From Actinomycetes bacterium (GTDB lineage: Bacteria; Actinomycetota; Actinomycetes; Mycobacteriales; Mycobacteriaceae), in the NCBI GenBank assembly GCA_023417985.1, contig JAEZDV010000048.1, positions 1-16,849 of the forward strand: DNA of 16,849 bases, in the 5' to 3' direction. A program made the position numbers and the translations under genes. Positions 13,085 to 16,849 of this stretch are shown here, piece after piece. The notes under the pieces were generated by a model, which was not told the DNA's origin, ran no database searches, and was given only the letters and a program-made list of their open reading frames with translations. How positions within the stretch are numbered: the stretch's first letter is position 1; every line of letters starts with the position of its first letter.

Positions 13085-14257
13085 ATGAGTAGTATCAGGC
13101 CCCCCGACCCCGGCGTGAGCGGCTTTCTCCCAGCGCTGGAGGGCATGCGTGGGCTGGCCTCCGTAGCTGTGCTCGTCACCCATGTCGCATTCCAGACCGG
13201 TGCGGTCAGCGATCCGGTGATCGGCCGGGTCTGGGGACGGATGGATCTTGCCGTCGCCCTGTTCTTCGCCCTGTCGGGCTTCCTGCTGTGGCGTCCGCAC
13301 GCCGCCGAGGTGCGCGGGCTCGGCTCGCGACCGTCGACCCGCCGATACCTGGTGTCGCGCGCGACGCGCATCCTGCCCGCTTACTGGATCGCCGTGATCC
13401 TGGTGCTGTGGCTGCTCCCCGGTGCCGGGGGCGGAGCGACTGTGTGGTGGGCGAACATGACGTTCACACAGGTGTTCGTGCCGCTCACGCTCACCGAAGG
13501 GCTCACCCAGATGTGGAGCCTGTCGGTCGAGGTTGCGTTCTATGCGGTGCTGCCGTTGGCCGCGCTCGCGATCACCGGATTGCGTGGCCCGTCCGCGAGG
13601 TTCCGGGTTCCGCTGCTGCTCGGAGTGAGCGTGCTGTCGCTGGCGTGGGTGTGGTTGCCGGTGCCGACTCCCGAGCACATCAACCACGAGAACTGGTTGC
13701 CCGGGTACGTGCCGTGGTTCGTCGCGGGAATTCTCCTGGCCGAACTCGTGACAGGACCCCGGACGTGGCTGCACCGGATCGCGGAACGCCGATCTCTCAT
13801 GGCCGTGATCGCGGTGGTGGCGTTCGGTCTGGCGGCTACTCCGCTGGCCGGGCCGAAGACGCTCACCGACCTCGAACCGTGGGAGTACACCAACAAGATC
13901 GTGCTGGGCGCGATCATGAGTTTCGCGCTGCTCGCACCCCTGGTGCTCGCCCCACGTGAGCGGCACCGGATCCTTGCGAGTCCGCTGGCACTGGCCGTGG
14001 GCCGCTGGTCGTACGGGCTGTTCATCTGGCACCTGGCGGTGATGTCGATCGTGTTCCCGGTTTTCGGGATCGCGCCTTTCCAGGGCCACTTCTGGTCGGT
14101 GCTCGCTGTGACGTTGGTGCTCAGCACCGCGATCGCGTCGGCCAGTTACGCGCTCGTCGAGGTACCCGCCCGCGACGCCTTCCGTCGTTGGGAAGCATCC
14201 CGCAAGGGCAGGGCCGCCAGGCCCACCGCGACCAGCCCGACCAGCGCCGCGAGCTGA
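13085..14257 (+). CDS. tmaT: Integral membrane acyltransferase, TmaT type (Rv0228-like)
   Basis: The 390-residue protein belongs to the Acyltransferase_3 family, with about ten membrane segments. Family marks are LEGMRGLASVAVLVTHV (18-34) with the essential His33, FFALSGFLLWRP (60-71), RRYLVSRATRILPAYW (86-101), WSLSVEVAFY and WSYGLFIWHLAV near the end. The C. glutamicum relative TmaT (NCgl2759), next to the LmcA gene there too, is needed for acetylation of trehalose monomycolate, which helps MmpL-dependent transport across the membrane; I infer the same role here. The start is uncertain: ATG 13085 has a poor Shine-Dalgarno, and GTG 13058 would add MRRRAHWSP. The last 37 codons overlap the end of aftD on the other strand and encode a basic, low-complexity tail, probably cytoplasmic. 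Confidence 0.88.
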   Translation: MSSIRPPDPGVSGFLPALEGMRGLASVAVLVTHVAFQTGAVSDPVIGRVWGRMDLAVALFFALSGFLLWRPHAAEVRGLGSRPSTRRYLVSRATRILPAYWIAVILVLWLLPGAGGGATVWWANMTFTQVFVPLTLTEGLTQMWSLSVEVAFYAVLPLAALAITGLRGPSARFRVPLLLGVSVLSLAWVWLPVPTPEHINHENWLPGYVPWFVAGILLAELVTGPRTWLHRIAERRSLMAVIAVVAFGLAATPLAGPKTLTDLEPWEYTNKIVLGAIMSFALLAPLVLAPRERHRILASPLALAVGRWSYGLFIWHLAVMSIVFPVFGIAPFQGHFWSVLAVTLVLSTAIASASYALVEVPARDAFRRWEASRKGRAARPTATSPTSAAS

Positions 14258-16849
14258 ATCAGGTACGAATGCCCCACGTATCCGTCGGGTGAGCGCCACG
14301 GCCCGGTGGACAGCAACGCCATCGCGATCATGGTGGCGCCGCCGGCGGTGCCTACGAGCAGGCGGGACGCCGCGCGCCGTCCCCGGCGACGTGCGACGGC
14401 GACGACCCCGGCGGCACCGACAACGACCACCGCAGCACCTGCGGCGCCTGCCACGACCACCGCTGCGGCCAGCACACCGGCAAACCCGACCGCCGGTGAC
14501 CGCCAGGTTCGCGACGAGGGACCGGGGTCGGAGCCGCGACGACGGGACAGCGGCCACAGGGCGAGCGCGAACAACGGCACCAGCAGCGCTAGGCCGCCGA
14601 AGATCCCCAGCCGGTACCAGCGGTCGGTCGTGAACTCGAGCGTCAGCGTGCTTTCCGCGCCGGCCGGCAGGATCCAGCCCTGCTGCCAGCCGTCGACGAC
14701 GACGGGGGTGGCGTCGAGACCGTCCGTGCTGCGAGCCGTCCAGCCGACGTTGGTGCTCTCGGGAATCACCACCAGCCGGTCCTCGTCGCCGGCGGGCACC
14801 GTCAGCTCGCGCAGCGCGGGCGACCACCGGCCCTTCTCCAACTCCACCGGCGATACGGCCGGAAGGTCGGCACCGGGCACGGTCAGTTGCAGACGCGAGA
14901 CGATGAACGCGGTGCCCGGCGCGACGTCGACGTCGACGCGGCCGGCGTCCAGACTCACCACGTCGGTGTCGCACAACGTCGCCGGCACTTCCGCTCCGGA
15001 GGCGAGATCGCCGACGGTCGCGGTCACCGACGTGCGGTACTGCCGGCCGTCGACGGTGACGACCGGACCGGCGTCGCAGCCGAGGGTCACTTCCCTGTCG
15101 TAGATCGAATCCTGCGCGCCGATCGGGCCGTTCTCACCTCGGACGGTCACTTCGGCGATGCCGGGCGGAGCGAGTTTCGAGAAGCCCAGCACCGTCCGGT
15201 CGAGGACGTCGTCCCAACGGACGAGGGTGAGGGTGATCCGGTCGGTGACATGCGGGGCGAGTTCGAGCGACGTGGTGCCCTCGTCCAGTTCACGTACCTG
15301 CGGACCGTTGCCGAGGTTCACCGCGACGGCCTGCGGTGCGACGGGCAGCGTCCCCAGCGACGTCGCGATGTCCAGACCCGTTACGCGTTGCGGTGCAGGC
15401 AGTTCCAGCGTCAGTGTCGGGCGCGGGCCACCGGGTTCGAGGGACCCCTCGTCGGCGGCCCACGATGTCCGCGGGTCGCCGTCGGTGGCCGCGAAGGCGG
15501 ATCCCTGCAGATCGACGACCTCTGCGTCGCCGCGGGCGATCACGCGATCGGTGCGGGTGACGACGTCGTCGAGTGCCGGACCGGGCCGCGCACGCACCCA
15601 CAGGTCCGGTTCGACGACGGTCGCGGCGGGAACCTCGAGCGTCCGCGTGAAGGTGTTGGGCTCTTCCGTCGAGGTCGCGAGGCCACGCGCGCACCGCACC
15701 CGGTCCGGGGTGTCGACGCAGCTACCGCGCCCGGGGAACTCCTGTCCGAGATCCCAGCCGCGGACCTCGACGCCTTCGGACGGTCCCGGGACGACGATGC
15801 GACGGCGGATGTCGAGGCGCTCGGGGGTACGGCCGTCGGTGAACTCGTCCACCGCGAGTTCGGCGATCCCGAACTGGTTGCCGCGCGAACCGCTTTCGGT
15901 GTGGGTGGAGGTGATGCGAATCCACGACGTCGTCCCGAGCGGCAGCGCGACGGTCTGAGGTCGCCCGGGTTCGTCGACGCGGACTGCGGTGCTGCCACGT
16001 TCGGTGGACACCTCGAGCAACCGCACGGGATCGCCGAGCGCGCCGGAACTGGTCGTCAGTTGCAGCATGCCGGCGTGGATCGGGGTGTCGAGGTCGAGTT
16101 GCAGCCACTGGCCGACGGCCGATTCGAGGCCGTTGCTGTGCCAGCCGGTGGTGGGGTCGCCGTCGACGACCGCGGCGGGACCGCTGCCCACCGCGGTGCC
16201 GCCGAGCTGGGTGGCATCCGAGGCGGCGCTCGACACGGTGATCCGCGCGCCTTCCCACTCGGCGCGGACGAGTTCGGCGCCGGGCACCGGATAGTCGGGC
16301 ACCACATTGTGGGTGCGCCGCGGGTCGTCGGCCGCGCGGATCGCCGAGGAATGGTGATCCACCTGGCCGTAGTCGGTCTCCCGGTCGGTGGGGGTGTCGG
16401 TGACGGTGACTTCGTCGACGGGCCGGCGCGCGAGTTCCGCATCGGCGGCGAGCAGGGTGGGCCCGATCCGGTCGGGGTCCGCCGTATTGACGGCGAGTAA
16501 CGATTCGGGCCCGCCCTGGACGACGGGCACATCCGCCGCGTCCACCATGTACGGCCCGGTGGGGGCCGCGGCGGGTGCGGTCACCCGGTAGATCTCCACC
16601 GCCGGATATACCGGACGCAGGTCGGCATCGGTGACGAATCCGTCGGCGCTCGCCAACAAGATGTCGTCCCCGAATCGGGCGACCCGCTCGATGCCGGGCG
16701 ACTCGTCGAGTGCGCGGTGGACCAGCGCCGGTCGTGCTGCCGGGGACGTCTCCGGATCGAGGTCGTTGCGCACGACGAGGAACCCGATGCCCTGACCGCG
16801 CAGGGTCGCGGCGAGGCCCGGGGAGGGGCGACCGTCGGCGATCTGCCGT
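14146..16849 (-). CDS. aftD: Arabinofuranosyltransferase AftD, C-terminal part (5' end outside window)
   Basis: The frame runs open past the right edge, so the 900 residues seen are the C-terminal two thirds of a protein of about 1,400 residues; the GTG at 16773 is not a real start. AftD adds alpha-1,3-linked arabinofuranose from decaprenyl-phosphoarabinose to arabinogalactan and lipoarabinomannan outside the membrane. The catalytic GT-C membrane half is not in view. Visible are a jelly-roll discoidin-like sugar-binding module (about 15838-16242, with SSAASDATQL, DGDPTTGWHSN and GQWLQLDLD), a second one (about 15139-15561, with ATDGDPRTSWAAD and RPTLTLELP), a further beta-rich region, and at least four C-terminal membrane segments from RWYRLGIFGG onward. 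This matches the carbohydrate-binding modules of mycobacterial AftD. The gene ends inside the tmaT-type gene. Confidence is high because of the paired modules plus locus. Confidence 0.9.
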   Translation of the reverse strand, partial: RQIADGRPSPGLAATLRGQGIGFLVVRNDLDPETSPAARPALVHRALDESPGIERVARFGDDILLASADGFVTDADLRPVYPAVEIYRVTAPAAAPTGPYMVDAADVPVVQGGPESLLAVNTADPDRIGPTLLAADAELARRPVDEVTVTDTPTDRETDYGQVDHHSSAIRAADDPRRTHNVVPDYPVPGAELVRAEWEGARITVSSAASDATQLGGTAVGSGPAAVVDGDPTTGWHSNGLESAVGQWLQLDLDTPIHAGMLQLTTSSGALGDPVRLLEVSTERGSTAVRVDEPGRPQTVALPLGTTSWIRITSTHTESGSRGNQFGIAELAVDEFTDGRTPERLDIRRRIVVPGPSEGVEVRGWDLGQEFPGRGSCVDTPDRVRCARGLATSTEEPNTFTRTLEVPAATVVEPDLWVRARPGPALDDVVTRTDRVIARGDAEVVDLQGSAFAATDGDPRTSWAADEGSLEPGGPRPTLTLELPAPQRVTGLDIATSLGTLPVAPQAVAVNLGNGPQVRELDEGTTSLELAPHVTDRITLTLVRWDDVLDRTVLGFSKLAPPGIAEVTVRGENGPIGAQDSIYDREVTLGCDAGPVVTVDGRQYRTSVTATVGDLASGAEVPATLCDTDVVSLDAGRVDVDVAPGTAFIVSRLQLTVPGADLPAVSPVELEKGRWSPALRELTVPAGDEDRLVVIPESTNVGWTARSTDGLDATPVVVDGWQQGWILPAGAESTLTLEFTTDRWYRLGIFGGLALLVPLFALALWPLSRRRGSDPGPSSRTWRSPAVGFAGVLAAAVVVAGAAGAAVVVVGAAGVVAVARRRGRRAASRLLVGTAGGATMIAMALLSTGPWRSPDGYVGHSYLIQLAALVGLVAVGLAALPLRDASQRRKASRAGTSTSA

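Noticed and set aside
12908..14974. Minus-strand open frame of 688 codons opposite the tmaT-type gene and aftD end
   Set aside because: Composition is dominated by Arg, His, Gly and Gln with no motif. The + strand acyltransferase and the minus-strand aftD frame explain this DNA fully.
16771..16773. GTG at 16773 as the start of the last gene
   Set aside because: The frame stays open for 25 more codons to the window edge with no stop, and AftD needs a catalytic membrane half upstream, so the gene is simply cut by the window.
1..16849. Mobile element, prophage, CRISPR array or defence island
   Set aside because: No transposase, integrase, inverted terminal repeats, spaced direct repeats or tRNA attachment site was seen; the genes are core-type and compositionally even.

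Overview
The window is ordinary chromosomal DNA of a very high-G+C, mycolic-acid-bearing actinobacterium. Rhodococcus or a close relative in the Nocardiaceae is the best guess. The evidence is an uninterrupted set of Mycobacteriales envelope genes (relatives of M. tuberculosis Rv0224c to Rv0228, plus aftD), actinobacterial codon use, many GTG starts, and TANNNT -10 elements placed for leaderless transcription. I found no tRNA, rRNA, CRISPR array, insertion sequence or phage gene, and no gene-free stretch longer than 300 bases.

Left part (1-2950, all + strand). The 3' end of an unidentified gene is translationally coupled to an alpha/beta-hydrolase-fold protein that has lost most of its catalytic residues. 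Next come cysK and cysE, four bases apart, which make cysteine from serine, acetyl-CoA and sulfide. The block ends at a strong hairpin terminator shared with the convergent gene.

Middle part (2967-6460). A minus-strand aldehyde dehydrogenase, related to Rv0223c, has an exact match to the KstR cholesterol-regulator operator over its likely promoter. A small + strand protein of unknown function follows. Then come a minus-strand two-CBS-domain protein and a minus-strand ROK-family sugar kinase.

Right part (6501-16849). This is the envelope glycoconjugate locus: a SAM methyltransferase (-), a GT4 glycosyltransferase (+), a polytopic GT-C-like membrane protein (-), a Wzx/PST-type flippase (+), the PgfA/LmcA-type DUF3068 protein (-), a TmaT-type acyltransferase (+), and the C-terminal two thirds of the arabinofuranosyltransferase AftD (-, running off the right edge). 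The genes alternate strand almost perfectly. Two convergent pairs overlap in their coding 3' ends, one pair has a terminator built on a stop codon, and one divergent pair shares a 42-base promoter.

Known relatives act in lipomannan/lipoarabinomannan maturation, trehalose mycolate acetylation and transport, and arabinan assembly. The block therefore looks like a module that builds and exports envelope lipids and glycans. The flippase, which I do not remember from the M. tuberculosis version, is the least explained member and the best candidate for an undescribed function. Gene identities rest on reading motifs and on remembered gene order; no database search was run.
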